Source of the DNA: Bacteroidia bacterium
Lineage (GTDB): Bacteria; Bacteroidota; Bacteroidia; B-17B0; Aurantibacillaceae
Assembly (NCBI GenBank): GCA_026415195.1
Contig: JAOAHO010000019.1
Coordinates: 1-46,883 of the forward strand
Length of the DNA: 46,883 nucleotides
Reading direction: 5' to 3'
The translations under genes were made by a program, and so were the position numbers. Positions 16,411 to 26,043 of the stretch are shown here, piece by piece. Under the pieces are notes generated by a model. That model saw nothing but the letters and a program-made list of their open reading frames with translations. It did not search any database and was not told the DNA's origin. Positions within the stretch are counted from its first letter, which is position 1, and every line of letters starts with the position of its first letter.

Positions 16411-17775
16411 TCAGAAAATATTTTTTTCTTTGGCTTTACGCAACATGAATTCTTCCACCTCGGGACTGTCCCATTTTTCTTCAATACCGGGCATTTTAAG
16501 CACTTCATCCATAATTTCCTGAAGTTGTTGTCCTTTTCTCAGGGCTTCACTGTAGCGAATATGAGGGCTGTAGGTTACCATGCTGTACAATGGTATCCAA
16601 GCGTTGGGATGGCGTTCGTGCACGTGTTGCTCAATTTTCTTTTGTAAGATGAATTCCGGCCTTGCAGTTTTGTCACGCATTTCAATGAAATTACCGATAG
16701 CCAGATCGGCAATGGCATCGCCGTCGGGCTTTCGAAGTAGCTGATATTCGGGAAGGGCCAAATCAAAATTATCCTCATATTTGTCAAGCAATTGGTTCAA
16801 TACATAGCAATCCTCAAAACCACAGTTCATGCCTTGTCCAAAGAACGGGACTATGGCATGGGCGGCATCACCGATTAATGCCACCGTGTTTTGATTAAAT
16901 ACCCAAGGGTAGCATTTTACAGTAACCAGGGAAGAAGTGGGGTTGGAAAAAAAGTCTTCTTTTAATGTGGGCATCAACGTGACGGCATCGGGAAAATGCT
17001 CCTTAAAAAAATACTCCACATCGGAAGGAGTTTGCAGTTGGCTGAAATTAACAGGACCTTCATTGGGAAGGAAAAGGGTGCAGGTAAAATTCCCGTCGGG
17101 GTTGGGCAGGGCAATCATCATGAAATCTTTTCTTGGCCAGATATGAAGGGCGTTTTTTTCGATGAGGAATGAATTTCCGGGGCCAGGGGGAATCAGGAGT
17201 TCTTTATAGGAACAGTTGATAAAAAATTGGTGATAATCGAATCTGTCCTGAGTGAGTTGCATATGAAGCCGGACACCGGAAAAGGCACCGTCAGCTCCGA
17301 AAAGGATATCGTAAGCAGATTTAATTTCATGGTTGTTTTTGTCGATAAATACAGCATACCCAGAGCCATCGGTATGCGAAAACCTGTGTTCAAAATGTAT
17401 TTTTACATTAGGTAGTTTCTCGGCAATATCCATAAGGCGTTTATTAATCTCACCCCGACTGACGGAATTTATTGCTTGATTTTTTTTTCCGTAAGGAAGA
17501 AAATAAGGTTTTCCGTCAATAGGATGGATCATACGTCCGTACATTGGAATTATCAGGTCTTGTATTAAATGTTCGGCATTTGCACCTTTTAACCCAAGGA
17601 TTCCCCTGTCGCTCAGAGCAAGGTTTATGCTTTTTCCTGCCGACATCGTAACTTTCCTCATGTCGGCCCGTTTTTCGAAAAGTTCCACTTCATGTCCGCG
17701 TCTGGCAAGGTAAATGGATAAAAGTGAACCAATAAGACCGGAACCGGAAATAACAATTTTCTTTTTGTTTGGCAT
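16411..17775 (-). CDS. kmo: Kynurenine 3-monooxygenase (FAD-dependent)
   Basis: The 454-residue protein starts with a GxGxxG FAD-binding fold (VISGSGLIGSLLS, G11-G13-G16) and ELFEKRADMRK, then has the KMO-specific AGKSINLALSDRGI block, SRGEINKRLMDIAEK, and the second FAD motif ALIGDAAHAIVPFFGQGMN with the following GFEDC. It hydroxylates L-kynurenine to 3-hydroxykynurenine with NADPH and O2, a step in tryptophan breakdown and in de novo NAD synthesis from tryptophan. The C-terminus carries a hydrophobic-aromatic stretch as usual in KMO. No other kynurenine-pathway gene is in the window. It is first in an operon with ruvX, a LOG protein and an acyltransferase. Confidence 0.94.
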   Translation of the reverse strand: MPNKKKIVISGSGLIGSLLSIYLARRGHEVELFEKRADMRKVTMSAGKSINLALSDRGILGLKGANAEHLIQDLIIPMYGRMIHPIDGKPYFLPYGKKNQAINSVSRGEINKRLMDIAEKLPNVKIHFEHRFSHTDGSGYAVFIDKNNHEIKSAYDILFGADGAFSGVRLHMQLTQDRFDYHQFFINCSYKELLIPPGPGNSFLIEKNALHIWPRKDFMMIALPNPDGNFTCTLFLPNEGPVNFSQLQTPSDVEYFFKEHFPDAVTLMPTLKEDFFSNPTSSLVTVKCYPWVFNQNTVALIGDAAHAIVPFFGQGMNCGFEDCYVLNQLLDKYEDNFDLALPEYQLLRKPDGDAIADLAIGNFIEMRDKTARPEFILQKKIEQHVHERHPNAWIPLYSMVTYSPHIRYSEALRKGQQLQEIMDEVLKMPGIEEKWDSPEVEEFMLRKAKEKNIF

Positions 17776-17902
17776 AATAAATTCAAATGAAGTGAATTTC
17801 CGTAAAAAATTGAAACTAAAAAAAGACGTAGGTCATTAAAATTAATATTAGCTTGAATATGAGTTAACCGATGGTGTTGACGATAAAAAACTAACTCAGT
17901 CT

Positions 17903-20020
17903 TTATGGCTTTGGCAAAAGCACCTTACGGCTAAGCTTAATTTTTTTGGTTTTTGGGTCGTCGCCCAAATATTTCACTTGAACAATATCGCCTTCTTTTA
18001 AAATCCCCTCTAGGGTTTCGGTACGGTTCCAGTCGTATTCACTGATGTGGAGTAATCCATCACGTCCAGGCAATATTTCTACAAAAGCTCCATATGGCAT
18101 AATGGCTTTTACCTTTGCATTATAAACCTCCCCGATTTCAGGAACTGCTACAATCTTTTTAATCTCTGCTTTTGCTGCTGCTACGCTCTCTAAGCTGTTT
18201 CCGAAAATTTCCACAACCCCCACACCCTCTTTATCTTCAATTACAATAGTTGTTTTGGTATTACGCTGAATTTCCTGAACAATTTTTCCACCAGGTCCAA
18301 TTACGGCACCAATCATATCTAGCGGAATATTAAACTTCTCGAACCGGGGTGCGTGGGGTTTGTATTCTGGACGTGGAGCGGGGATGGCTTTCAGCATTTC
18401 CCCGAGAATATGGATGCGCCCTTTTCTGGCTTGTTCCAAAGCTTCTGCCATGATTTCATAAGGCAATCCTTTAACTTTAAGGTCCATTTGTACGGCTGTG
18501 ATGCCGTCCTTGGTACCGCACACTTTAAAATCCATGTCGCCCAAGTGGTCTTCATCGCCAAGGATATCGGAAAGCACAGCATATTTTCCGTTTTCGCCTG
18601 TAATTAATCCCATAGCGATTCCGGCAATGGGTTTTTGTATTTGAATTCCGGCATCCATTAAGGCCAGGCATCCGGCACAGGCGGTTGCCATGCTGGATGA
18701 ACCGTTGCTTTCCAGAATATCGCTCACAATGCGTATAGTATAGGGAATATCGGTGGGTATCATTCTTTTAAGTGCCCTTAGGGCAAGGTTACCGTGTCCG
18801 ATTTCTCTTCTTCCCGGCCCGCGTGACGGGCGAACTTCACCAGTGCTGAAAGAGGGGAAGTTATAATGTAAAATAATTCTTTCTTCATCCTGATAAAAGG
18901 CTGCATCAATCAAAAGTGCATCCAGAGGGGTTCCCAATGTTACGGTCGTTAACGACTGGGTTTCTCCACGAGTGAAAAGAGCACTTCCGTGTGCTCCGGG
19001 CAAATAATCTACTTCACACCAGATTGGTCGGATTTCATCAGTTTTTCTTCCGTCCAGGCGCACTTTTTGATCCAAAGCCAGTTTTCTGACCGCATGGTAT
19101 TCCACTTCATGATAGTATTTGTTAATCAAGGCCTCTTTTTCTTCCAGTTCCTCTTCGGAAAATTGCTTTTTAAATTCTTCCAATACAGCGGAAAAATCTT
19201 CCTTTCGTTTTTGCTTATTGGCTTGAAGTTTAGCGGCTACGGCAAAAACCTTATCAAAAAGTTCTTTGAAAATTCTGTCTTTTAGTTCAGGATCATTTAC
19301 CTCGTGGTTATATTCCCTTTTCTTTTTCTCTCCTGCTTTTTTAACAAATTCATGTATGGCCCGTATATGTTTTTTAATAGCTTCATGAGCAAATTTTATA
19401 GCTTCCAGCATTTCTGTTTCCGAAATTTCGTTCATTTCACCTTCCACCATCACGATATCGTGTTCTGTTGCACCCACTATCATATCAATAGTGCTGTCTT
19501 TCATTTGACTGAGCCCCGGGTTAATCACCAATTGACCATTAATTTTTCCGACCCTTACTTCACTGATAGGACCATCAAAAGGAATATCAGATACGGCTAA
19601 GGCAGCAGATGCCGCTAATCCTGCTAATGCATCGGGTTGAACTTCCCCATCACTGGAAATTAAATAGATCTGAATTTGAATGTCGGCATGATAATCCTCG
19701 GGGAAAAGCGGGCGCAGTGCACGGTCAACTAATCGGCTGATAAGGATTTCATAATCCGAGAGTTTTCCTTCCCTTCTGTGAAATGAGCCAGGTATACGCC
19801 CCGTGGAAGCAAATTTTTCCTGATAATCTACGGTAAGAGGTAGAAAATCTACTCCCTCACGGGCTTCTTTATTACTTACTACAGTGGCAAGCAACATGGT
19901 ATTGCCGACTTTCAGAACCACAGATCCGTCTGCTTGCCTGGCCAGTTTGCCGGTTTCCAGAATGGCTTGTTGTCCGTTACCCAAGTCGAAACTGTGTGTA
20001 ATGCCTTTTAATGTTTGCAT
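17903..20020 (-). CDS. pnp: Polyribonucleotide nucleotidyltransferase (PNPase)
   Basis: The 705-residue protein has the full PNPase layout: first RNase PH domain ([20 protein letters not shown] near the N-terminus), an alpha-helical linker, the second RNase PH domain with [19 protein letters not shown], a KH domain with [11 protein letters not shown], and an S1 domain ([19 protein letters not shown]). It degrades RNA 3' to 5' using phosphate. It lies 79 bases after rpsO on the same strand, separated by a strong hairpin terminator, the classic rpsO-pnp pairing. Intergenic 17776-17902 downstream holds no clear terminator. Confidence 0.98.
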   Translation of the reverse strand: MQTLKGITHSFDLGNGQQAILETGKLARQADGSVVLKVGNTMLLATVVSNKEAREGVDFLPLTVDYQEKFASTGRIPGSFHRREGKLSDYEILISRLVDRALRPLFPEDYHADIQIQIYLISSDGEVQPDALAGLAASAALAVSDIPFDGPISEVRVGKINGQLVINPGLSQMKDSTIDMIVGATEHDIVMVEGEMNEISETEMLEAIKFAHEAIKKHIRAIHEFVKKAGEKKKREYNHEVNDPELKDRIFKELFDKVFAVAAKLQANKQKRKEDFSAVLEEFKKQFSEEELEEKEALINKYYHEVEYHAVRKLALDQKVRLDGRKTDEIRPIWCEVDYLPGAHGSALFTRGETQSLTTVTLGTPLDALLIDAAFYQDEERIILHYNFPSFSTGEVRPSRGPGRREIGHGNLALRALKRMIPTDIPYTIRIVSDILESNGSSSMATACAGCLALMDAGIQIQKPIAGIAMGLITGENGKYAVLSDILGDEDHLGDMDFKVCGTKDGITAVQMDLKVKGLPYEIMAEALEQARKGRIHILGEMLKAIPAPRPEYKPHAPRFEKFNIPLDMIGAVIGPGGKIVQEIQRNTKTTIVIEDKEGVGVVEIFGNSLESVAAAKAEIKKIVAVPEIGEVYNAKVKAIMPYGAFVEILPGRDGLLHISEYDWNRTETLEGILKEGDIVQVKYLGDDPKTKKIKLSRKVLLPKP

Positions 20021-20037
20021 ATGTTTATATTTTTAAT

Positions 20038-20083
20038 AAAAAAAGGGGAGTGGCAATACGCCAAATACTCCCCCCCTTTTTTT
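20038..20083 (-). terminator. Hairpin terminator between rpsO and pnp
   Basis: On the minus strand a run of A then GGGGGGGAGT pairs with ACTCCCC followed by about nine T, with an additional inner GGC/GCC stem. It follows the rpsO stop and precedes the pnp start, so it should reduce but may not abolish readthrough into pnp. Confidence 0.75.
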
Positions 20084-20099
20084 GTTTTTTGTTTAATGT

Positions 20100-20369
20100 T
20101 TACTTTCTAATATCCAATGTTTTAATAATATTTCTATAACGCTCAATATCTTTCCTTTTCAAGTAGTCAAGAAGAGCTCTTCTTTTACCAACCAAAGCAA
20201 TTAGTGCCCTTTGAGTAACAAAATCCTTTTTGTTTTTTTTGAGATGTTCAGTCAAATGGTCGATACGATAAGTAAAAAGGGCAATTTGCGATTCGGCACT
20301 ACCGGTATTTTTATCATTACCGGAATATTTTTTAAAAATTTCTTTTTTTATTTCAGAGGTCAGATACAT
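20100..20369 (-). CDS. rpsO: 30S ribosomal protein S15
   Basis: The 89-residue product starting MYLTSEIKKEIFKKYSG matches S15: GSAESQIALFTYRIDHLTEH, LIALVGKRRALLDYLK and the ERYRNIIKTLDIRK end. The frame is open for 13 more codons upstream to 20408, but that would overlap a promoter and add non-family residues, so ATG 20369 is chosen. S15 binds 16S rRNA helix 20-22 early in 30S assembly. It forms the conserved rpsO-pnp pair. Confidence 0.96.
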   Translation of the reverse strand: MYLTSEIKKEIFKKYSGNDKNTGSAESQIALFTYRIDHLTEHLKKNKKDFVTQRALIALVGKRRALLDYLKRKDIERYRNIIKTLDIRK

Positions 20370-20388
20370 AGTATTAAAAATTGAACTG

Positions 20389-20417
20389 CAAATATAATGA
20401 TTTTTCATTTATTGCAA
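20389..20417 (-). promoter_or_regulatory. Promoter of rpsO
   Basis: On the minus strand TTG (20417-20415) is followed after 18 bases by TATATTTG (20396-20389), a full match to the Bacteroidota consensus, 19 bases before the chosen rpsO ATG. It overlaps the 3' end of the upstream methyltransferase gene. Confidence 0.7.
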
Positions 20418-21166
20418 ACAAATATCGTTTCGTTCCGAGGCAAGCGATAATAATCTTTTTCTTTTTCTGAAAGTTCATCAATAAATCTGTTTTGATCTAC
20501 TTTAAAACCAGCCTGGGAAAGCAAATCAGGATAATCGCGCCCAAAAAGGCGTAGGTGGTCTTTTTGCCAATAGTATTTTTCACGGTCTTCCGGTGTTTTG
20601 ATGTTAGGATCTTCCAGGGTTTTTTCCCTTTCCATGTCGATGGGTACCTGAAAAATTCCCCATCCTCCGGGCTTCATTACACGGTATAATTCTTTCATAC
20701 ATTGTTGGGCATCGGCCACATGTTCCAGGACATGATTACAAAAGATAATGTCGAAGCTGTTGTCGGGGAAAGGAATTTGATGCAAATCGAAGTGGTAATC
20801 GGCAAGTGGGCTGTTTAAGTCTCCTGTAATATATTCCAGATTATTCATCGATTTGAATTTTTTGTAAAAACATTGTTCTGGGGCTATGTGGAGTACTTTG
20901 TATTTTTTTTTAAAAAAATCTGTTTTCCTTTCAAGAAAAAGCCATATCAACCTATGCCTTTCCAACGATAAACTACCCGGACATAAAACATTTTTTCGTT
21001 TTGATTTAGGGCTGTATCCATAAGGCAGGAATTTACGATAAGTCCTTCCGCTGATGGGATCTTTGTATCGGTTTCCGTAATAAATAATCGGGGCGATGTG
21101 TGAAAATATTAAACTTAAACGAATAAGCCAGGGGCGTGGGATGGTTCTGAGCAACCAATGAAACAT
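20405..21166 (-). CDS. Class I SAM-dependent methyltransferase
   Basis: The 253-residue protein has a Rossmann methyltransferase core: VLHIAPEQCFYKKFK in the SAM-loop position, a DLHQIPFPDNSFDIIFCNHV segment, LEHVADAQQCMKELYRVMKP and GGWGIFQVPI. The first motif is HIAPE rather than the common DxGxGxG, a variant seen in sugar and glycan methyltransferases. The N-terminal 80 residues are basic with a hydrophobic patch (LIRLSLIFSHIAPIIYYG), which may sit at the membrane. The substrate is not evident. It precedes rpsO, whose promoter lies in its last codons. Confidence 0.85.
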   Translation of the reverse strand: MFHWLLRTIPRPWLIRLSLIFSHIAPIIYYGNRYKDPISGRTYRKFLPYGYSPKSKRKNVLCPGSLSLERHRLIWLFLERKTDFFKKKYKVLHIAPEQCFYKKFKSMNNLEYITGDLNSPLADYHFDLHQIPFPDNSFDIIFCNHVLEHVADAQQCMKELYRVMKPGGWGIFQVPIDMEREKTLEDPNIKTPEDREKYYWQKDHLRLFGRDYPDLLSQAGFKVDQNRFIDELSEKEKDYYRLPRNETIFVCNK

Positions 21167-21181
21167 TTCCTAAAATTACCG

Positions 21182-21213
21182 AAAATAAAAAAGCCATGCG
21201 CCGGGCATGGCTT
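21182..21213 (-). terminator. Rho-independent terminator after the M43 protease gene
   Basis: On the minus strand AAGCCATGC pairs with GCATGGCTT around a five-base loop, followed by a T-rich tract. It lies about 22 bases after the stop of the M43 protease gene and before the methyltransferase start. Confidence 0.85.
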
Positions 21214-21234
21214 ATTGCAAAATAACAGAGTAAT

Positions 21235-23373
21235 TTATTCCTTAACGAATTTACGTACCATTTTCACACCCTTATATTCGATAGTTATGAAATAAATTCC
21301 TTTCTCCAATTTTGAAATATCCATTAAGTATTCCTGTTCTCCACCGTTAAATACCACATTAACAGGTGAGAATACTTGTTTTCCGCTAACATCAGAGGTG
21401 TTGATGGAAATGTTCTGAGGTTCGCCCAGGTTCATTTTAATCGAAATTTGATTGGTGGCCGGATTTGGGAATACACGAAGGGCAACTTCTTGTGTAAATT
21501 TATTAATACCTGTAAAGGCAGTAAAATTAACTTCATCTATGTACAGGCGATTTCCAAATCCACTACCATTTTCGTCTTCTTTGAACCAAAAGCGTGCATA
21601 AACACAAGGCGAGTTGATGAAATTAGCAAAATTTGGATGTGCGGAACAATCATAAAATTTCCATTGATTGGAATTCGGAATAAAGGGGATGCTGGTTACA
21701 CCACCTGAACCACTGGCCATCTGAGCTGCGGAAAGAGCAAATACATCTTGCCAGGTTCCTCCGCAATCGTTGGAAAGTTGTACTCTGAATTTATCGTTAT
21801 TATTAGTGCTGGCTCTTGCGTATGCATATTTGAATGTCAGAAATGCCCCTGAGTTCGACAGGAAATCCATGGATGGCATGTTAAGGATATCGATGTGGTT
21901 TGCGGGGCTTGATGTGCCATCCATAAGGAAAGAGACATTACCATGGGATGCCGCAAGTGAAGTAACCTGCCAGGTTACGGACCCCGAATTCATATTTTGA
22001 ACTGACCAATTCGGTGGGGTATTAGCAGATTCAAAACTTTCAGAGAAGGGGGTAGGGGCAGTAGCAACACCGTTGATTGCCAGAACGGTTCTGGTTTTTA
22101 CGCTAGACCCCTGGGCATTGCTAACCGTTAATGAAACCACACTGGTTCCAACGTTCATAAAGGTGATGTTGGTAACAGATGCGTTTGGTGCTGATATTGT
22201 GGCACCATTGGTTGCTGCCCATTGCCAGGAAGTTACGGTTCCATTGTAGGATATGTCTTTAAATTGTATAGCCTGGTTGGAACAAACGGTATAGGAATTA
22301 TTTACAGAGACAAAATCAGCAATGGGAGGGCATGGTGTAGTGGAGTTAATAGCAGTAAATGTATGGTTTGAGGCAGTAACAAGATTATTTCTTCCCGCAA
22401 CACTGCTTTGTAAGGCATTTCTCATGGCTGTTGTTTGACCTTGTGTGAACATCCGCGGGCAATCGGAATAATTCATTATATTTTCAACATTGTTTTTGCC
22501 GGCCATAGCGGGATTGGTTTGAGTGCATGCAGTCGTTAAACTGGAAGGACAACCGCCAAATTCTCCTTTCGTAACGGGAGTATCTATAATTCCATCGTCT
22601 CCGCATGAAACCCCCGGATTGTTGGTATTTCCCCATGTGTGGGAAAGGTTAAGCCAATGACCAATTTCATGAGAAAGCATACGGGCGTTTGGTGGACTAC
22701 CACCTGAAAGATATTGGTAGTTATACACTATACAATCTGCTGGAGAACCAGTAGGCCAGGCGCCCGGTTTGAAAGTATAACCTACGATAATTCCACCCCC
22801 GGTAACAGTAGTTGATGGAATGATTTGGTTAACAATATAAATGTTTAAGTATTTTGTAGGATCCCACGTATAAACACAGTTAGAAGCATGACTGCTTTGA
22901 GACCAGTTAGTTTTACTATCGTAATAATGATTTATACCACTTGTACAATTACCATTTGGATCGCGTTTTGCCAGCATAAAAACAATTTCGGAATTAACAT
23001 AGTAAGGTTTGAAAAATGGCGTAATAAGATTAGTATCGGAACTGGTACGGGCAAAATCTTTATTAACCTGTGCAAGGGCATTAATGATTACCTGATCACT
23101 TACGTTTTCAGGCCCTCCCAGGTGTAAGACGTGAAATACGACAGGAACAGTATAAACAGGGGGTGCTGATGTTTTTTGGGTTTGGGAATTACCGTTTCTT
23201 AACATTTCAAGATATTCCTTCTGAGCTGCCTCGTAACGCTTTTTAGCTTCAGGGTCTTTACTAAAAAGTTCTTCCATGGCTTCATAGGTGTAACATGGAA
23301 TTTTCTTATCGTGTTGGGAATATAATACCATCATTCCCATTAGCAGAATTGAAAGGAAAGTGTTTTTTTTCAT
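21235..23373 (-). CDS. Secreted M43 (pappalysin/cytophagalysin) zinc metalloprotease with PKD domain and type IX sorting domain
   Basis: The 712-residue protein starts with a signal peptide (MKKNTFLSILLMGMMVLYSQ). The zinc motif HEIGHWLNLSH (H235-H245, HExxHxxGxxH-like) and the Met-turn NIMNYSDC identify M43 peptidases, which degrade extracellular proteins. Residues about 348-430 look like a PKD domain, about 444-615 like a MAM/cleaved-adhesin beta-sandwich, and about 630-712 are the type IX (Por) sorting domain (RVFPNPATNQISIKM to MVRKFVKE). The protein should be exported through the Sec system and then secreted or anchored by type IX secretion. It follows the band-7 gene after 12 bases. Confidence 0.93.
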   Translation of the reverse strand: MKKNTFLSILLMGMMVLYSQHDKKIPCYTYEAMEELFSKDPEAKKRYEAAQKEYLEMLRNGNSQTQKTSAPPVYTVPVVFHVLHLGGPENVSDQVIINALAQVNKDFARTSSDTNLITPFFKPYYVNSEIVFMLAKRDPNGNCTSGINHYYDSKTNWSQSSHASNCVYTWDPTKYLNIYIVNQIIPSTTVTGGGIIVGYTFKPGAWPTGSPADCIVYNYQYLSGGSPPNARMLSHEIGHWLNLSHTWGNTNNPGVSCGDDGIIDTPVTKGEFGGCPSSLTTACTQTNPAMAGKNNVENIMNYSDCPRMFTQGQTTAMRNALQSSVAGRNNLVTASNHTFTAINSTTPCPPIADFVSVNNSYTVCSNQAIQFKDISYNGTVTSWQWAATNGATISAPNASVTNITFMNVGTSVVSLTVSNAQGSSVKTRTVLAINGVATAPTPFSESFESANTPPNWSVQNMNSGSVTWQVTSLAASHGNVSFLMDGTSSPANHIDILNMPSMDFLSNSGAFLTFKYAYARASTNNNDKFRVQLSNDCGGTWQDVFALSAAQMASGSGGVTSIPFIPNSNQWKFYDCSAHPNFANFINSPCVYARFWFKEDENGSGFGNRLYIDEVNFTAFTGINKFTQEVALRVFPNPATNQISIKMNLGEPQNISINTSDVSGKQVFSPVNVVFNGGEQEYLMDISKLEKGIYFITIEYKGVKMVRKFVKE

Positions 23374-23385
23374 GTTTGTAAGTTT

Positions 23386-24312
23386 TTAATTGTTTGTATG
23401 TTTGGAATGATTGAGTTGGCTCATGGCCATCAATTCTTTTAAGGTTTTTTGCATACCTTCTACACTTCCGTCCAGGAAAATAACATTTCCTTTTCCTTCC
23501 TGTGCAAAATTCTTTATGGCTTCTGCCCACATGCTGAATAAAATAAAATTTGCACTCAGACTAGCATCTTCCATTTCTTTTGCGGCATTAGCCATACCTT
23601 TAGCCACTTCTTGGCGGAACAATGCTATTCCTTCTCCACGCAGTTTAGCTGCTTCTTTTTCTGCCTGAGCGGCAATTTTAATTGCATTTCCTTCAGCTTC
23701 GGCAGCTTTGGTTTTGGTAATAAGCAATGCCTGGCCTTCATTTTCGGCGGCTGCTTTCAGGTTGTTGCTGGCCACCACTTTGGCCATGGAACGCATTACT
23801 TCTTCATCAAAGGTTATATCATTAATTTGAAGGTCGATCAGATGATAACCCCATTCTTCAAGGGTTTTATCCAGTTGGTCCTTAACGGCTTCCACTATTT
23901 CCCTGCGTAAAGAAAGAATTTCTGCCTGTTTTTTTGTGGCAACATAAGACCTGACAGTACCTTCCACAGAACGAACCAATGCCTGCATGAAGTTTTTGTC
24001 ATCAACGAACTTAAAGGCAACGTTTTTAATGGTATTTTCATCAGAATTCAAAACTGAATACAAGAGCATCGCAGTAAAGTTTACGTTGGCTTGATCCGAC
24101 GTAACGGCCTGAAATCCAAGTTCAGAACTGCGGTTTTGAACCGAAATTCTTTTGAAAATCTTTTCTATCAAAGGTATTTTAAAGTTAAGGCCGGGATGCA
24201 GTGTCCTGTTATATTTTCCGAAAATGGTGGTAACCGCAACCGTTCCTTGTCTAACAGTACAAATACCGCTTAAGATAATTACTAAAACAATTGCTATGAT
24301 ACCGTAAATCAT
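23386..24312 (-). CDS. SPFH/band-7 (stomatin-like) membrane protein
   Basis: The 308-residue protein has one N-terminal membrane helix (IIAIVLVIILSGICTV), then the SPFH core (VAVTTIFGKYNRTLHPGLNF, then a KIPLIEKIFKRISVQNRS segment), and an Ala/Glu/Lys-rich coiled-coil (AEAEGNAIKIAAQAEKEAAK) that drives oligomer formation. Stomatin/QmcA-like proteins form large rings in the inner membrane and control membrane proteases or lipid domains. It is followed after only 12 bases by a secreted metalloprotease gene. A consensus promoter lies just upstream. Confidence 0.92.
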   Translation of the reverse strand: MIYGIIAIVLVIILSGICTVRQGTVAVTTIFGKYNRTLHPGLNFKIPLIEKIFKRISVQNRSSELGFQAVTSDQANVNFTAMLLYSVLNSDENTIKNVAFKFVDDKNFMQALVRSVEGTVRSYVATKKQAEILSLRREIVEAVKDQLDKTLEEWGYHLIDLQINDITFDEEVMRSMAKVVASNNLKAAAENEGQALLITKTKAAEAEGNAIKIAAQAEKEAAKLRGEGIALFRQEVAKGMANAAKEMEDASLSANFILFSMWAEAIKNFAQEGKGNVIFLDGSVEGMQKTLKELMAMSQLNHSKHTNN

Positions 24313-24338
24313 TTTAAAAAATTAATACGAGAATAATT

Positions 24339-24366
24339 CAAAATTAGTCAAAAAAATATAAACTCA
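24339..24366 (-). promoter_or_regulatory. Promoter of the band-7/M43 operon
   Basis: On the minus strand TTG (24366-24364) is followed after 17 bases by TAATTTTG (24346-24339), 26 bases before the ATG at 24312. It matches the Bacteroidota consensus in full. Confidence 0.65.
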
Positions 24367-24382
24367 AAAAGATTTTGTAAAA

Positions 24383-25087
24383 TTATTTTACCAAAGTCCC
24401 GATTTTTTGACCCTCTATCAATTTTAACAAATTATCTTTTTTGTTTATATCAAAAACAATGATGGGTAATTTATTTTCTTTACACAATGTAAAAGCTGTA
24501 AGATCCATCACTTTAAGGTTTTTATCGTAAGCTTCATCAAAACTGATTTCATCAAATTTAACGGCATCAGGGTGTTTTTCGGGGTCTTTATCGTAAATAC
24601 CATCCACCCTTGTGCCTTTAAGAATGGCATCAGCTTGAATTTCAATTGCTCGAAGAGCAGCTGCGGTATCCGTCGTAAAATAAGGGTTACCTGTTCCGGA
24701 TCCGAAAATGACAATTCTTCTTTTTTCCAGGTGGCGAATGGCCCTTCGGCGAATAAAAGGTTCGCATATTTGTTCCATTTTTATGGCACTTTGCAGTCGT
24801 GTTGGCACATTCATCCCTTCCAAAGCCGATTGTATGGCCATACTGTTAATCACCGTGGCCAACATTCCCATATAGTCGCCATGAACCCGGTCCATGCCGC
24901 TTTTTTCGGCTTGTATTCCCCTGAATATGTTTCCGCCTCCGATAACAATAGCCAATTCTACTCCCTTATCATAAACCTTTTTAATTTCTTCAGCATACTG
25001 CAAAAGACGTTCTTCATCAATACCGAAGTTTTTATTGCCCATTAAGGCCTCACCACTAAGTTTTAAGAGTACTCGTTTGTATTTCAT
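24383..25087 (-). CDS. pyrH: Uridylate kinase (UMP kinase)
   Basis: The 234-residue protein from [17 protein letters not shown] shows the bacterial UMP kinase family signatures: [27 protein letters not shown], the [17 protein letters not shown] block and a [16 protein letters not shown] segment. It phosphorylates UMP with ATP for pyrimidine nucleotide synthesis. A longer open frame reaches 25147, but ATG 25087 matches the family start and lies after the tsf terminator. It is the last gene of the rplM-rpsI-rpsB-tsf-pyrH set. Confidence 0.97.
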   Translation of the reverse strand: MKYKRVLLKLSGEALMGNKNFGIDEERLLQYAEEIKKVYDKGVELAIVIGGGNIFRGIQAEKSGMDRVHGDYMGMLATVINSMAIQSALEGMNVPTRLQSAIKMEQICEPFIRRRAIRHLEKRRIVIFGSGTGNPYFTTDTAAALRAIEIQADAILKGTRVDGIYDKDPEKHPDAVKFDEISFDEAYDKNLKVMDLTAFTLCKENKLPIIVFDINKKDNLLKLIEGQKIGTLVK

Positions 25088-25100
25088 GATTTTTATGTAA

Positions 25101-25126
25101 AAAAAAAACCGGCAATAGTGCCGGTT
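25101..25126 (-). terminator. Hairpin terminator between tsf and pyrH
   Basis: On the minus strand AAACCGGCA pairs with TGCCGGTTT around a short loop and continues into about ten T. It lies 11 bases after the tsf stop and just before the pyrH start. Confidence 0.8.
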
Positions 25127-25136
25127 TGAGTTATTA

Positions 25137-25964
25137 TTAATTACCAAGTGAAAACCTTTTCAAGTGCGTGACAGTCAGTTCTTTATCGGAATTCTGTAGG
25201 TATTGGCGTACTGTTAATTTGCTGTCAATGAAGAACTCCTGGTTAAGCAATGTACTTTCTTTATAAAACTTATTTAATTTCCCTTCGGCGATTTTATCAA
25301 CCATATTTTCGGGTTTTCCCTCAGCCCTTACTTGTTCACGTGCTATTTCCAGTTCACGTTCTACCAATTTAGGATCAACGTCATCTTTGTCAATGGCTAC
25401 CGGTGACATGGCTGCGGCCTGCATGGCAACGTTGAAGCCAACTTCTTCATCGGTTTTTTTGTTGAAGCCCACAACAACCGCAAGACGATTTCCCGGATGA
25501 ATATAAGAAACTACATATGGGCAATGCACGGACTGGTAGTAACCGATATCAATCTTTTCTCCGATTTTACCCACTTGTTCCATGAGTTTGTCATGAACGG
25601 AAATGTTATTGTCGTAAGGTAATTTTTTTAGGGATTCAATATCAGCAGGCGTGTGTTGAAGGGCAATTTCGGCAATCTTTTGAACGAAGGAAATAAAATC
25701 CTGATTTTTTGCCACAAAGTCCGTTTCGCAATTAACCGCTACCACCACACCTTTAGTATTGTCATCGTTAACTTTGGCAAGCACAACACCTTCTTTGGCT
25801 TCCCTGTCCTGACGGTTAGCTGCAACTTTAGCGCCTTTTTTCCTCAGATAATCAATAGCGGCTTCAAAATCACCGTTGGTTTCTTCCAGTGCTTTTTTAC
25901 AGTCCATCATGCCTGCACCGGTTTGTTGCCTGAGTTTGTTTACGTCTGCTGCTGTTATTGCCAT
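25137..25964 (-). CDS. tsf: Translation elongation factor Ts
   Basis: The 275-residue protein begins with the EF-Ts UBA-like domain ([20 protein letters not shown] and [19 protein letters not shown]), then has the [17 protein letters not shown] core motif and a [14 protein letters not shown] segment. It exchanges GDP for GTP on EF-Tu. It follows rpsB on the same strand, with a hairpin terminator between the two. Length is normal for the family. Confidence 0.98.
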   Translation of the reverse strand: MAITAADVNKLRQQTGAGMMDCKKALEETNGDFEAAIDYLRKKGAKVAANRQDREAKEGVVLAKVNDDNTKGVVVAVNCETDFVAKNQDFISFVQKIAEIALQHTPADIESLKKLPYDNNISVHDKLMEQVGKIGEKIDIGYYQSVHCPYVVSYIHPGNRLAVVVGFNKKTDEEVGFNVAMQAAAMSPVAIDKDDVDPKLVERELEIAREQVRAEGKPENMVDKIAEGKLNKFYKESTLLNQEFFIDSKLTVRQYLQNSDKELTVTHLKRFSLGN

Positions 25965-25987
25965 ATGTTTTGAATTTATTTTTTTTC

Positions 25988-26017
25988 AAAAAAAAAGCCA
26001 TTATTAAAATGGCTTTT
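25988..26017 (-). terminator. Hairpin terminator between rpsB and tsf
   Basis: On the minus strand AAAAGCCATTT pairs with AATGGCTTTT and runs into about ten T. It lies about 27 bases after the rpsB stop, ahead of the tsf start. Confidence 0.8.
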
Positions 26018-26043
26018 AGTTTAAAATTGATTTATTTGTTGCA

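Noticed and set aside
18353..19600. Plus-strand open frames opposite pnp.
   Set aside because: They are shadows of the conserved pnp gene.
20370..20408. Longer start for rpsO.
   Set aside because: The extra 13 residues are not found in S15 proteins and overlap a consensus promoter.
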